This document shows positions 1 to 11,239 of a DNA stretch of 64,000 nt, piece by piece. Numbering within the stretch: the first letter of the stretch is position 1; each line of letters opens with the position of its first letter. A model generated the notes under the pieces. It was given only the letters and a program-made list of their open reading frames with translations. It had not been told where the DNA came from and did not search any database. This DNA comes from Saturnia japonica (taxonomy: Eukaryota > Arthropoda > Insecta > Lepidoptera > Saturniidae), in the NCBI GenBank assembly GCA_033032175.1, contig CM065304.1, positions 11,532,001 to 11,596,000 on the forward strand, read 5' to 3'. The position numbers and the translations under genes are program-made.

Positions 1-427
1 TAGATAAAGTCTAAAAAATAAGTAAATTAATTTTTGTACTTGGTTTACCTACATAATAATACATTGTTTGCAATACTCTCCGTGACGAAGCAATATATTA
101 TTATTGTGATACATTATTTCTTTATAATATTATATATTGTAATAATTTAAACAACAAACTCGCTACATTTACTTTTCATAACATTATCTTAGATATAATA
201 CATAGGTACAATTTGTTATAAATATTTATGTGTAAATAATAACTGTATTAAACACATGAAAGTGCTTACTTACCTACTACAAGTTTTATGTACCTACGTA
301 TTTACATGTTAAGTTTTTTTTAATTATTACACTCAAATATTGAAATAATTTAAGAGCAACATTCTATTATGTGAGTATAAAAACAAACTTTATTCGTTTT
401 TAAGCCGAATGAGGGTTTTTTTTTAAC
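1..427. other. AT-rich sequence without recognised features
   Basis: This is very AT-rich with frequent stops in all frames. I recognise no gene, RNA or bounded repeat. Confidence 0.5.
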
Positions 428-625
428 TCGTGTTAAATTTATTCGACAAACTCTCCACTGCATCGCGCTACCGCTGACTCATCTGTGTAACCCATTGTCT
501 ACAACTTTTCAGATTAGTTGACATTCGTCATTACTGTTCCATTCCTTAGAGTCGTAGCGTAAAGTTAATAAGTAACCTTTCTCAATAAACAGACTATAAA
601 ACGCAAAATAGATTTTTTCAATTCT
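428..625 (+). repeat. Dispersed repeat family A, internal fragment
   Basis: The run from TGTTAAATTTATTCGACAAA to the AATAAACAGACTATAAAA region aligns by eye with the middle of the copy at 12710-13000 (shared GACATTC, TTACTG, TTAGAGTC-TAGCGT-AAGTTA blocks). The ends are degraded. Confidence 0.6.
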
Positions 626-1820
626 GACTAGTACTACAGTGATTAATTAATACGTTTAAAAAAACGAACAAAAAAGTAATCTTTTGAGCTTTAAATATAA
701 CATAACGTCGTTGCATATTCATGGGCGATTTTTTACTTATTTGATATTAGCAAAGATTTAACTTAAGTTTTGGTTACGCGATATTAACGCTCGACGCTCC
801 GGTACGCGGCTCCAACGCAGCGTCATAGCGCAGTCTGTGCCGAGAAGCGGTCTGTCTGTTGATTTTATCGCAGTTACCAAAGTAGACGTGACAACATGAC
901 CAAAAATTGTTTTAAATTTGTGCTTTGCCTGAGGAGGAAGGGGAAGAGGTGGTGCTACAGAAAAGACTCAAAACAGTCTGAGAAACATGCTTTTCCAACG
1001 AAAACTGAAAGTTGTTACGAAAATTTATTCGGATTTATTTGGATTAATTCTATAAAATTATCTTCAAACAAATCCATATCGACCAGTGACTCCATGCACC
1101 GTAGCGTTGGAACGTTGTACCCGTTCTCCAGTTCACCACGCTTGCCTCTCAAAGATGCCGCATACCGCGTACCGCAGCGTTGTGCATTACAATCGGGAGA
1201 AAGCTTTACCTGATCAGCTATAGACACGGCTTTACTCAGTTCAATTTAAATAACAACTGTTGTTTTATCAAATCTATGACTAATTAGGTATACGTGTTTT
1301 TTTACCAGCCAGTTTTATGGGTATGTTTATAAACATAACCAGATAATTGTGATCGATTATCACCATTACGAAAACAACGGAACAATGAACTATCGAATAG
1401 TCGGTAAGTTATATACTTGTAATTGTATCTGTAATTTCTTTGTGACTCCTGTGAATGAGAAACAAGGGGCCTATAAATAAGATAACGGTAAGTTTAATTC
1501 ATTGCGTATAGACATTAAAGAGATTCGATTCGAGATTACTTTGATACATCAATTTATTAATTACTATTTCGTGTCAAGATCTCGCCTGATGTGCGTGCGA
1601 CCGATAATGCACTTTTATCATAGTAGCATATCAATTACGTATAACAAAAATACAGATAGTCATGTTAGATAATAAGCCTACTATCGTAACGTGGACTGTT
1701 GTGGTCGGAATATCAACGTAATGATTTCATACTGATGTTTCAAATTAACAAAAAAAACCCTAGAAGTTCGCACCTTATAATATTAATTTCATAAGCCTTT
1801 GCAAAGTAAATCAATACTGA
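626..1820. other. Unassigned stretch apart from the doubtful frame
   Basis: GC rises at 780-890 and again at 1100-1200. Otherwise the DNA is AT-rich with no bounded repeat or gene that I can support. Confidence 0.4.
896..1213 (+). CDS. Doubtful small open frame (105 codons)
   Basis: The ATG at 896 follows ACAAC, a reasonable insect start context, and a GC-richer leader (780-890) precedes it. The product is basic and Cys/Lys-rich at its start (CLRRKGKRWCYRK) with no domain I recognise. The - strand over 1015-1227 is also open for 70 codons and reads equally well, so the direction of any real gene is undecided. It may be a chance frame, a decayed transposon or a small lineage gene. No splice or repeat evidence supports it. 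Confidence 0.15.
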   Translation: MTKNCFKFVLCLRRKGKRWCYRKDSKQSEKHAFPTKTESCYENLFGFIWINSIKLSSNKSISTSDSMHRSVGTLYPFSSSPRLPLKDAAYRVPQRCALQSGESFT

Positions 1821-1822
1821 TA

Positions 1823-3107
1823 ATAGGTCTTTACTTATGAAATTGCCGTTCTGCAGTACTGGCCATTTCAAATCAAAATAATTTTTGTTTGGCTAAGAAT
1901 TCTAATTTCAAATTAATTTTATTTTAAAAACGGAATTCTTTTTCCAAAAGTAGTCATTTGTTTATTGATTAGTGTTACATTTTCATCGCATTTCAATCTT
2001 TTTTGTCATCATGGATACGTTAAAAATTCGAGTAATGATTGAATATGAGTACCGTCGTGGCAGCAACGCGGCACAAGCGGCACGCAACATCAACTACGTT
2101 TACGGAGCTAACACTACAAACCAACGCACCACCTGTTAATGGTTTGCTCGCTTCCGTTCTGGGAATTTCGACCTGAAAAATGAACCTCGCGGTCGTCCGA
2201 ATACTTTGGTCGACAATGACGAATTAAAGGCGATTGTGGAAGCTGATGATACACAATCTACGGCTGAATTAGCAGCAGCTTTCGACGTTAGCGTCAAAAC
2301 AATATTGGTCCATTTGCGTCAAATTGGCAAGGTAAAAAAGCTTGATAAATGGGTGCCCCACGAACTCAATGATCGCCAGCGCGAAGTACGCGTCGAGACG
2401 TGCCTTGCACTGCTCAACAGACACACAAATGAAGGAATTTTGAACCACATTGTTACCTGCGATTAAAAATGGATTCTGTTTGATAACTGCAAGCGCTCAG
2501 CATGTTGGTTGAATCCTGGTTCAGCATCTAAATAATGCCCTAAACGAAAACTTACACCTAGAAAAGTGATGGTCACTGTTTGGTGGTCTAGCGCCTGTGT
2601 GATTCATCACAGCTTCTTACCAAACGGAGTGAGCATTACTGCAGATGTGTACTGTGAAGAACTGAAGAATATTATGGAGAAGCTGGCACATCTCCAACCA
2701 GCATTGGTCAATCGCTCGTCTCCGCTGCTCCTGCACGACAACGCGCGACCTCATACTGCACAGCAGACGGTCTCCAAGTTGCAAGAACTGAGGTTGGATG
2801 TTCTCCGTCATCCGCCCTACTCACCAGACCTTGCGCCTACAGACTACTACTTTTTCCAGAATTTGTATAACTCCTTGGCGGGAGAAAAATTAAATACCCG
2901 AGAGGCAGTACAAAATGCCTTTGAAGAATTTGTTGCCTCCCGTGCAGCTGATTTCTTTAAGAAGGGCATCAATAAATTGCCACTGCGCTGGCAAAGATGC
3001 ATTGATTGCATGGGTGATTACTTCGATTAATACAAATAAAAAATACATGAAAAAAATTCGTTTAAATTTTTTCATACAAAACGGCAATTTCATAGGTAAA
3101 GACCTAA
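1823..3107 (+). mobile_element. mariner element, full length, with three in-frame stops
   Basis: This is a complete mariner of 1285 bp. The inverted ends start ATAGGTCTTTACTTATGAAA on the left; the right end, reverse-complemented, starts TTAGGTCTTTACCTATGAAA. The element is flanked by TA at 1821-1822 and 3108-3109. One frame runs from ATG 2011 to TAA 3028-3030 (339 codons), the usual length for the family. It shows an N-terminal helix-turn-helix region (RRGSNAAQAARNIN), VTCD, HDNARPHTA and PYSPDLAPTD. The catalytic D34D spacing is intact. The frame is broken only by TAA codons at 2137, 2464 and 2530. It resembles the Hsmar1/cecropia-type branch. It is dead as an autonomous element. Confidence 0.93.
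2011..3030 (+). pseudogene. mariner transposase pseudogene (in-frame stops only)
   Basis: The transposase frame has no indels, and three nonsense changes divide it into open blocks 2011-2136, 2206-2463 (first Met) and 2566-3030. The TAA at 2464 replaces the residue just after the first catalytic Asp (VTCD). The DNA-binding head, the catalytic motifs and the family-typical C-terminal end CIDCMGDYFD are all readable. Lack of frameshifts suggests moderate age. Confidence 0.9.
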
Positions 3108-3430
3108 TATTATAAAGCTTCAGAGATTGTTTTTGTCTGTTGGTATAAACGCGCTAATCTCTGGAACAATCCAATTTTTAAAAATATTTTTGGATTTAGA
3201 GTCAATTTATTGAGGATGGTTAGGCGTTACGAATCTCAGGCGCGGAGCAGTTACCATGAACGTCAAGCAATCTGGCAATGTGTAGGCAAGTATAATATAG
3301 GCTAAGAACAACGATAGGCTGCTACATAACTGTGTGCTAACGGCGCGGCGGCGCGGTACACCTCTACAACCAACTCTACATTATTGGTTAACTAAACTTA
3401 AGACTGGTGAAGCCATGGGACACAGCTAGT
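3108..3430 (-). repeat. Dispersed repeat family A, copy interrupted by the mariner
   Basis: On the - strand this starts CTAGCTGTGTCCCATGGCTT at 3430 and ends with CCAGAGATTAGCG and CTTTATAATA. Other copies lie at 428-625, 6573-7204, 12710-13523, 37131-37560, 45600-46000, 46318-47208 and 57800-58078. The family's CTAGCTGTGCCCCGCGGTTT head is common in lepidopteran genomes and may belong to a non-autonomous Helitron-like group. The class assignment is uncertain. Confidence 0.7.
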
Positions 3431-4570
3431 ATTGAATATTATTTTTGGTTCTGGGATTTAAGGGTAATATTTGCCATAAACAAATACTATACCTTATAGT
3501 TCAATTATTACCTGGAATCAAAATTTATAAGCAAATAAATTATTGCCTTTTCATGGTTTGTTACACTTTCGTGGTCTATGTTAAAGATTTGAGATACTGA
3601 CAAATTAAAACGTGAAGATATAAATAGTATTGTGTACAAATCAAAGATATAGAAAGAAATGTTAGTTTTGGTTGGACACCGAAATGTTTCCCTCGAGTAG
3701 GTTATTAATTCAGAACAAAAGAATAAGAGTTAGCTTATTTTAGTACCTACTGTGAATAGATAATACGTAAATTTCCTATTTTAAAAGCAACATTGAAAAG
3801 ATAATGTACGTAAAAGAAATAAATGTATCTTTTACAGATTAATAGCATACATTCATTAAATAAATTGTTGTAAGTTGTAAGTTGTAATTGTAATGTTTAT
3901 GCAGTGTAATGTAGTAGTATATTTGTTTACTCTTTGATTTCAATTGCCCCGTACTACATTATTTTTATGCGTTTATGTGTGTCCAAATTAATTAAAACAG
4001 CTCTTTGTGAATCAAATACATCATTACATTATCAACTACGTAAACGACGGGGTCGAGACACCAGTTAACAGAAAAATAATTTGCCTCTGATAAACAACAC
4101 AATTTATATGTTGTTTTCGTTAATTCGAAGTGATTGTAAGAAACGATTGATGATCGAATTAATTTAAAATATAACAATTTTTATTGATATTTATCAATAC
4201 AGGGAACCAAATAAATAATTATTAACTTATATACTTACACACATATATGATGATAAAGTAAAGCGTACTTTACAGAGATTGAAATGGAGAAATATATAAT
4301 AGTGGTATGAAATACATGCTTTTTCAAAAGATGAAATAAGTACACGAAAATTGGTGTGACTGAGAGGACAATTTATCTGTCACTGGTTTTTGCCCTGGAC
4401 TTCGTTCCCGATGCCTTGTCCACTTACACGCCATATACTGTAAACTGATTGTACTAATACAAAAACCTTTACAGGCATGCGCACAATACTTTACCAAATG
4501 TTTATCACAATCGGGTGAAGGAGTGCAAAAAGTACAAATAAATAAATATTCATTTTAATATAATTATGGA
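3431..4570. other. AT-rich stretch, one possible repeat remnant
   Basis: No gene is seen. A remnant at about 4376-4545 (GACTTCGTTCCCGATGCC and CAATCGGGTGAAG) resembles the sequence at 20580-20790, so it is probably an old dispersed repeat. Confidence 0.4.
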
Positions 4571-4574
4571 TTGC

Positions 4575-4880
4575 TAGCTGGCTGGGTACAGACAAATTTT
4601 ACCTCATCCTCCATACGGCCCAGATTTATCTCCCTGCAATATTTTTGTTTCCCACGGTAAAAAAATGCTTCATGGGCGAAAATTTAACACTGCAGAAGAG
4701 GCCGTCAAAGATTTCGGCGGTTACTTTTCGACGACCTACAACATATATTTTTTAAGTGTTTCGAAAGCTGGTTCACCTGAATGCATAAGTGCATTGCGAT
4801 TGAAGGAGAATATTTTGAAAAGCTTTTTGAAAAACTTTATTCATATTCTAACTATTTTTCATTCCACTATATATTTTTGA
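4575..4880 (+). mobile_element. mariner transposase C-terminal fragment
   Basis: The frame reads HPPYGPDLSPCN then KKMLHGRKFNTAEEAV, the conserved stretch around the third catalytic residue of mariner transposases. The expected Asp after SPC is Asn here, so the remnant is catalytically dead as well as 5' truncated. No inverted ends are found. It differs in sequence from the 1823-3107 element, so it belongs to another mariner subfamily. Confidence 0.8.
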
Positions 4881-5210
4881 AATAGCCCTCGTACATACAT
4901 GTGTTGAAATTTTTCAGCCTTGCCTCTGTGAATATCTCTGACGAAATAAAGCTCAAAACTCATGATTGACAATCAGTTTTGCCCCACACTATGTGTATGT
5001 CTCTTTCTCCCGAGGTACAGTATACCGACTAATATAATCTCTTTTTCAGCACCTTCGTAAATATCTTGAATAAACAGTTTTTGATTCTTTTCCGTTTTAT
5101 TATAAGTATTGATGATATTTAAAATTATGTGCACATAAAATAATTCGGATTAATTTAATGTCAGTGTATATTTTATACGTAAACGCAATTTATATCGCTA
5201 GGTACCTACC

Positions 5211-5440
5211 TACCTATAAAAATGCGTCCTATAATATGTTACTGAAGACTTTAAGCTACAATTACAAAAAGTTTATTTAATTCGGTCCAGTAGTTTCTGA
5301 GTGATGAACGTACAAATTAACCGACAGATAGAGAAAAATTTCAAAAACAGCCCAAATATTTTTTTTTTTTTTCTAAACCCCCTATAATGTATCGATTTTG
5401 AATCTTTATTGTTTTATCATAAGTATAAATTATTATTATA
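5211..5440 (+). repeat. Dispersed repeat fragment related to 60659-61200
   Basis: It shares TTAATTCGGTCCAGTAGTTT-like, GACAGA and TATAAGTATA blocks with 61060-61200. The layout (AATTCGGT, AGTAGTTT, GTGA, AACA, ACAGACGGACA, ATTATAAGTAT) is the usual 3' part of lepidopteran non-autonomous repeats. There is no coding content. Confidence 0.5.
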
Positions 5441-5442
5441 AA

Positions 5443-5757
5443 CTATCTGGTACCCGCGACTTCGTCTACGTATTATTGGATATACACAGACTGATCTCGG
5501 AACAAGACAAAACCAAAAAAATCGCCATTTTTGTGTAATTGAGTAACAAACATAGAAACTTTCCATTTATTATATTTGTAAGATAACACTGGTTAAACTA
5601 TGGCTTTTACCGAGATAATAAGTACCCTAAGTGTTATTCGAGGTCATAGACTATATTTGTGCCTAATATCATTGAGCTCTGTTCAGCCGTTTTAGCGTGA
5701 TTGAGTAACAAACATCCAAACATACACATTTTCACATTTATTATATTATAATAGGAT
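5443..5757 (+). repeat. Dispersed repeat family B copy
   Basis: It starts CTATCTGGTACCCGCGACTT and ends CCAAACATACACATTTTCAC then TTATTATATTATAATAGGAT. The body contains two tandem versions of GAGTAACAAACAT. Related copies lie at 38985-39287, 60448-60652 and, reversed, 25560-25665. The CCCGCGACTTCGTC head is common in Lepidoptera. Confidence 0.7.
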
Positions 5758-5879
5758 TCCTATAACTACAGTTAAGTATATCACATGATTTCTTACTTTT
5801 GACTTCAATATAAGTAAATGGAACGTGTATGCTATTTCACGCGGTTACTAACAGCTTAAATAACATTCCCTAAAACAAA

Positions 5880-6235
5880 AGAAAAAATGGCGGTGCGTAC
5901 CAAGCCATGGTGGTGACTTCACGCTTCGTTGATCACGTGACTGCGCCCGCCCAAAGCTCCATAACACGCCCTTATTTAACAAACTTGACAACATGAAAAA
6001 TATTCGAAACTCACCCGCTTACACTGTACCTTACGATTATTCACGTTTTAAGCGGGCTTCCCTCGCCGCAGTTGTTATTATTAGGGGTTTTTGTGCATCG
6101 TGCTGACCAATTAGTCGTTGGATAGCATGTTTGGGTGGCAGCCTATCGGCTAATATGGACGCATGCGGTTGGCCGTAATAGCGCGTTAACGGCTAGTAAT
6201 GTGTTTTTGGCGTGCCGCGCCCTCACTGTCGTATC
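5880..6235. promoter_or_regulatory. Candidate cis-regulatory block (non-repetitive, GC-richer)
   Basis: This is the first stretch of any length with balanced base composition. It includes an E-box CACGTG at 5934-5939, CCAATTAG at 6107-6114 and several GCGGG/GGCC patches. No family in the window matches it and no protein frame is recognisable. The enhancer idea rests on composition, uniqueness and a nearby homeobox gene only. Confidence 0.25.
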
Positions 6236-6572
6236 TACCTAACATTTAGAACCTGTACAGCTTTAAAAACTCCGTCAATAACAAGAGATTGGACTTCGCG
6301 TGCCCATTTCTACTTTACCACTAAGTATAATTACTTACATTTATCTGATATCATTTTACGAACTGTAATTTATTTGTAACATGAAACGTTGTGTTTTTGT
6401 TGAAATGTTTGGGACATTTCCTGTATGTTTAATGCTATTTTGCTTAAAATAATTAAGTACCTACCTACGTGAGTGGTTGTAAAACGAAGCCCAGAAAGCA
6501 TGCTAACGTTTCGAATAAAAAGAGATCTAAACTGCATTTGTTTGGATCTCATAATACTTTTTTATAGTAGCA

Positions 6573-7204
6573 CTAGCTGTGCCTCACGGTTTCACCCGTG
6601 TTAATTTTATCCAATAAACATCCCGCCGCCAACGTAACCAAGTAGTCTATTATAATTGTTCCCCCTACAAGTACAAATTATTTTAATTTTTCATTATCTA
6701 AACTATGTGTCGAAATAGCATACTCTAAAGAGCCAAATTTAACTTCATAAAATTGACTTTATGATGAAGTAACTTTTGTTCGTAAGGATATTAATGCCAT
6801 ATGTAAAAATAATACTTAAAAATCACTTTTTAATTTTTAACATAACTTTGTCACACAATACCTTATTATGGCTTATGCATAAAAGGTAGGCATATACTAT
6901 TACTGACTTTTTTTAGATATACTAAAGACCAATATTATTGTAGAACATTGTATTTCCGTATAATTAATGATTACACCAGCGCACGCGGTTAAAGCAGTTC
7001 GAGAGGGACCCGACTTCCGACTTACGTAACAAAAATTAATATTTAAGGCTATCTGAGAGTTATAGCCTAATCTTATATAGCATATTCTTCGAGAGCTTGG
7101 CTATCATATACAAAAATAATTATTCGAATCCGACTGCGTTCCGGAGATTAGCGTGTTAAAACAAACAACCTAAAAAAAATTTCCGCTTTATTATATTAGT
7201 ATAG
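6573..7204 (+). repeat. Dispersed repeat family A, long copy
   Basis: It starts CTAGCTGTGCCTCACGGTTT and ends TTCCGCTTTATTATATTAGT. The inner part carries TGAAGTAACTTTTGTTCGTA, also seen at about 13100, 37400 and reversed at about 47000. It is a nearly complete copy of the long form of the family. Confidence 0.75.
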
Positions 7205-7259
7205 TTGTACATAGCATAACACAGTCCAAAATCAACGTGACCACCAAAAGATCGCTCAC

Positions 7260-7460
7260 CTCTCGTCAGCTGGATATATACCGGGTGATTACGAAACGCG
7301 ACAAACCAAAAGAGAATCACTGTGACGAGTTTATGAGTTTATCACCATATTGTGTATGGTGGTCGCGACTCAATCGTGTATAGATACGCTACCCCCTCGC
7401 TTAATTACCGGACATTCACCGGCTGATTTCTAAGATCGCGACACGTCTAAGCGTGCAACT
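7260..7460 (+). repeat. Dispersed repeat family G copy
   Basis: It shares with 28428-28625 the blocks AGAATCACTGTGACGA / GAGTCACTATGACGA, TTCACCACAT / ATCACCATATTG and GGTGGTCGC. A reversed relative is at about 34130-34215. There is no coding content. Confidence 0.5.
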
Positions 7461-7477
7461 ATTATGGGTATTATGCT

Positions 7478-7653
7478 CCGGCCATACGCACCGTCTTACC
7501 TGCGATCATGCCTGCACAAACCAGTTTTCGCAAGTGCGTGCGTGTAGACGCGACCGCGCGGGCGGTTTGTACAATCGTTGACATGCCAAGATTGGACTGC
7601 GCGATTTTGGTTTGCATGGTTTTGCCTGCGAGCTTACTTGAGCGTACGGCCGG
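7478..7653. mobile_element. MITE-like element with 12-bp inverted ends
   Basis: CCGGCCATACGC at 7478-7489 and GCGTACGGCCGG at 7642-7653 form an inverted pair with one mismatch around a GC-rich 176-bp segment with repeated GCGTGCGTG-type motifs. A related stretch with CACCGTCTTGCCTGCGCTGG lies at about 7935-8090. The frame inside (7508-7711) runs past the right end and is not a gene. No target duplication was identified. Confidence 0.45.
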
Positions 7654-8099
7654 TCATTCAAGCCGCGCTTCAGTCCGGCAAGATTGTTTTAGACAACACG
7701 CGTCAAAATGAGTAATGTATGAAGTTATTCAAAGGATTTTCAAACTCAGTTCATAGAATTATACAAATCATTGTGGAAAATTAAGAGCAAGGAATATTCC
7801 GACAGGATCAAAATAAATGAAGCTTACCATTTTTTGATTCAAAAATTAATGTTTGTTGCTTTATTATCAGTAAACAATACAATGATGGTATTATTTAAAA
7901 AAAAACTTTTCTATTGGCCACATCGTGACGTGGTGAACTCTCACTAGAACACAATGGTATGTGGCTTGCATAGTCCACTTTGTGCGTGCTTACTTACACG
8001 TGTGGTCACTGTACGGTGTTCTAACATGTTTGCACCGTCTTGCCTGCGCTGGCAAAACGGTTCGTGTAGCCAGGGCATTAGGTACATTTAGTTACGTGA

Positions 8100-9744
8100 T
8101 ACAGTCGGACACAATTATACTACCTAGCATGTTGTGTTGCCATGATGTCTTCCCTAACTTTTTATAAGTACTACGATTCTCGACGTACCTTTGCTAGACT
8201 TTCAAACATTACTAGTATATCATCATGTACTATATCTGAATCAATTATGTTTATACAATATGGATACTGAAGTAGTCGCTATAAGCATTAAGCTCTGATA
8301 GTTGAGTGTAATCGTAAATATAACAGACCGTCGTCAACATAATACACATCAACAGCAGGTAAGTACTTGGTTTAAAATTAAGTATAAATAAATAGAGTAA
8401 GCAACAAATAATACCACTCCTCAAACGATAATAGCTTTTATAGGTTTTTAGGTAGGTTTTATATAGGTACATTTAAAAAATATATAATAAATAATACTTA
8501 ATGTTTATACATATTTAAATCCATTTTATTTTTAATGTTATTTTCAGGATAGTTATTATTTTCCTCAACCCATTTTGATTCCACTACTGGGATAGAGATG
8601 GGTATTTTTTGATCAGTTCCTTAAAATCGATTTTCTAATGCCAAACCCGACCAGACCAACTATAATATTTGTAACGTACCAACTTACTACTTACCAACGT
8701 GTAAGTGCAGGCGTCTATCATAACACCGAGTTTCTATCTATAGGCCGTTGCACATCTATGAGCACTAGCATGTTCAAATAAATTTCCCTGTGTTCATTTT
8801 GAAAATAATATAGTAGGACACTCACCGCGATTTTTCGACTTTTCTTGAATTATCATAATGAATGTAATCTAGAATGTATGTAGTCGTATAAAGAAAATAT
8901 GAATGATATTTAGCTCTCCTCTCTATAATAATAGAGAGGACTTTCACCAGGCTATTTAAAAAAAAATACACAATAATAATCCCGAACAATCCTCTTGTAG
9001 TGTGCTCCTCATTTTAAAAGAGCTACTCTGAAATATCATTTTAGCTTTAGTTATTCTTTTGGTACGGTGTGAATTGGACTTTATGAAACGAAAATTTGTA
9101 ACAAAAAAGTATATTTATATATATAGGTTTTAAGCTGTCAGAGTGTCTATTCAATGTAATCGAAATATATACAAAGATAGCGAGAGAGAAAGAGGTTTGA
9201 CTTCTACCGCGTGTGAACTCACACTCAAATATTTTTATGTTATAAATAGAAAACGTACTCTCAAATGCGGATGCTGAAGGATGACGATAAGTATCTATTT
9301 GGTGACCAAATTTTCAAATCGAAATGATAGGTAAATGAGTATTATAACATGGCGCATCACTAAGCTGTTATTTGATTACGTATTGTAAAAAGCTCATCTC
9401 ACTGTAGCATTCAAATAAACCTACGTCGTTTGACACGGCGTTCTCTACTTTATTTTACTTTACCAACATCATTGCTTGAAATTTTGATGAATCGGCTTAG
9501 TATTTTCTTTTATAAATAAATATATGTATTATACAGATATATAGTAAAGATATTTAGGTTGATTACTATTTAACCCGTATTTTAACTACTATAAGATTCA
9601 GACACACATATTTTACTTGATATAAAATATACAATATTATAATATTTTCTGGTGATAAATAGTAGGAAATTAATAAATTCCAAATAAGTGCTATTTTATT
9701 ATATTCAGTTTAACTGCATTATTAAAGATACATGAATAAAATAT
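8100..9744. other. AT-rich stretch without genes
   Basis: I recognise nothing except a perfect 10-bp stem with a 4-base loop at 8917-8940 (TCCTCTCTAT-AATA-ATAGAGAGGA). Confidence 0.4.
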
Positions 9745-10207
9745 TTTTTCTCAAACATGCATGGAAATAATGTCATTATTTTCGAAAAAAGAACATGCGA
9801 AGTATCGAATTTACGGACAAAGAAAATCAAATCCTTTGCAGGAGCGTTTTTTGAATTTGGAACATTACAGCGCTCCAGCAATGTTGTATGAAACGGCGTG
9901 CTGGGGTTATTAAATACTCTTCGATTAAATCTCTTTTATCATTCTTCGCATACTAAAGTAAGTCTCTTTGCTTAGTACAAATTGCGTTCACGTGGCTGTA
10001 TACCCACAAATGCGTTTGCCTTTCGGCACAGATGATAAATAGAAAATCGGCGGCAAAGCTGAAAATTCGTCTTGATTTGTTATTTACATACTTAATAAAT
10101 ATAAATTTAGTAATTGCTCCAATATGACTAATGTAACTGTTAATATTAATTTAATTAAATGTATAATATAAAAAGTATGTTTTATTTCCATGCATGTTTG
10201 AGAAAAA
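9745..10207. mobile_element. MITE with 26-bp perfect terminal inverted repeats
   Basis: The sequence at 9745-9770 (TTTTTCTCAAACATGCATGG plus AAATAA) is the exact reverse complement of 10182-10207. The 463-bp element has no coding frame. The outer flanks do not show a clear target duplication by eye. A short GC-richer hairpin unit follows directly at 10213-10325 and may be part of the same repeat family. Confidence 0.75.
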
Positions 10208-10212
10208 CACTA

Positions 10213-10325
10213 TGTATATGCCTCGGCGGAAATAGCAATTGCCTACCTCGTATTAGTGAAGTCCTCGCCTACAGCTCAGCCTTCAAACTCATACTCGACC
10301 TGCAATTGCCTATTTCACGGCCTTT
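10213..10325. repeat. Hairpin-bearing repeat unit
   Basis: GAAATAGCAATTGC at 10229-10242 faces GCAATTGCCTATTTC at 10302-10316. These are complementary apart from one inserted base and enclose a 60-bp GC-richer core with AAGTCCTCGCCTACAG. I recall similar units as widespread in Lepidoptera. Confidence 0.5.
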
Positions 10326-10329
10326 GCAA

Positions 10330-10960
10330 TAATGTACTATAACATATCATTAAACATTATCCAATAGAACTATAACATTTGTCTATAAAAAGTCGATTTT
10401 TAATTTTATGTCCTAACATATTGACATGCAGTCTACCTGTTATTAAGTGGTCGCTGCCGCATATACCTATTTATAACCAACACAAAAATGGATTACAATC
10501 TTACTCGAGTCCAGTGATAATTACAACTCCTGAGGACTGTGTTGGAATTCTTATGAGCCAGTCATGATTTCAACAAACCGAGGACTGCAAGCTACTTTGC
10601 GGCACAAATATTTACAAAAGATTACGCAATACCCGAAATCAATGTTTTGATTATTCCTTAGAACAAATAATAATTGAAGTCTTATTAATAAAGAAACATA
10701 GGTGCCAGTTCACACGCGCTTGAAGAGAAACTTTTACAAAAAATAAATTAAAATCTTTTTTAAATATCCTAAATCATCTAACCACTTGTACTGTGCATAA
10801 AACAGTGTGTACAAATCTGGTCGTCACACCACTAAGCCATTCGACGATGATCATAGCGCGAAAGTCTGGACTTGCATTAATTCATGTATTCTATCTCATT
10901 CTCTCGCAGGCTAAACCCTATAGATATACTAATGTGTTTTAATGTGTCACTAAAAAATTG
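10330..10960. other. Stretch without recognised features
   Basis: Short chance frames only. No gene, RNA or bounded repeat is seen. Confidence 0.4.
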
Positions 10961-10964
10961 GAAA

Positions 10965-11236
10965 GGGGAGTTCAAAGAGAGGTAGGGCAATGAGTAACTT
11001 CTTTGGAGATTTCTGTCTTCTTGTGCCAGTCCGACTTGTGGGATACCTCCATCCTACAGAAGATCGCAGCCAAATAACCTTGTGTTGTGTTTCTGCGGTG
11101 AGTAGAGTTTTCAGAGCTCCTTGGGGTATGGAGGTTTAATTAAGATCGGCATCGCGCTAGTAATACATATGGTATTACAAGCGTCCATAGGCTAGCGGTA
11201 ACCGTTTACCATCATGCGGGTTGTATGCTTGTTTGC
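10965..11236 (+). repeat. Dispersed repeat ending GTATGCTTGTTTGCCC
   Basis: The stretch carrying ATACCTCCATCCTACAGAAG, ACCTTGTGTTGTGTT and TTACCATCATGCGGGTTGTA is shared, reversed, with 41190-41400. The tail is a very common lepidopteran repeat end. It may be a SINE or a LINE 3' end; I cannot decide. Confidence 0.65.
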
Positions 11237-11239
11237 CCA

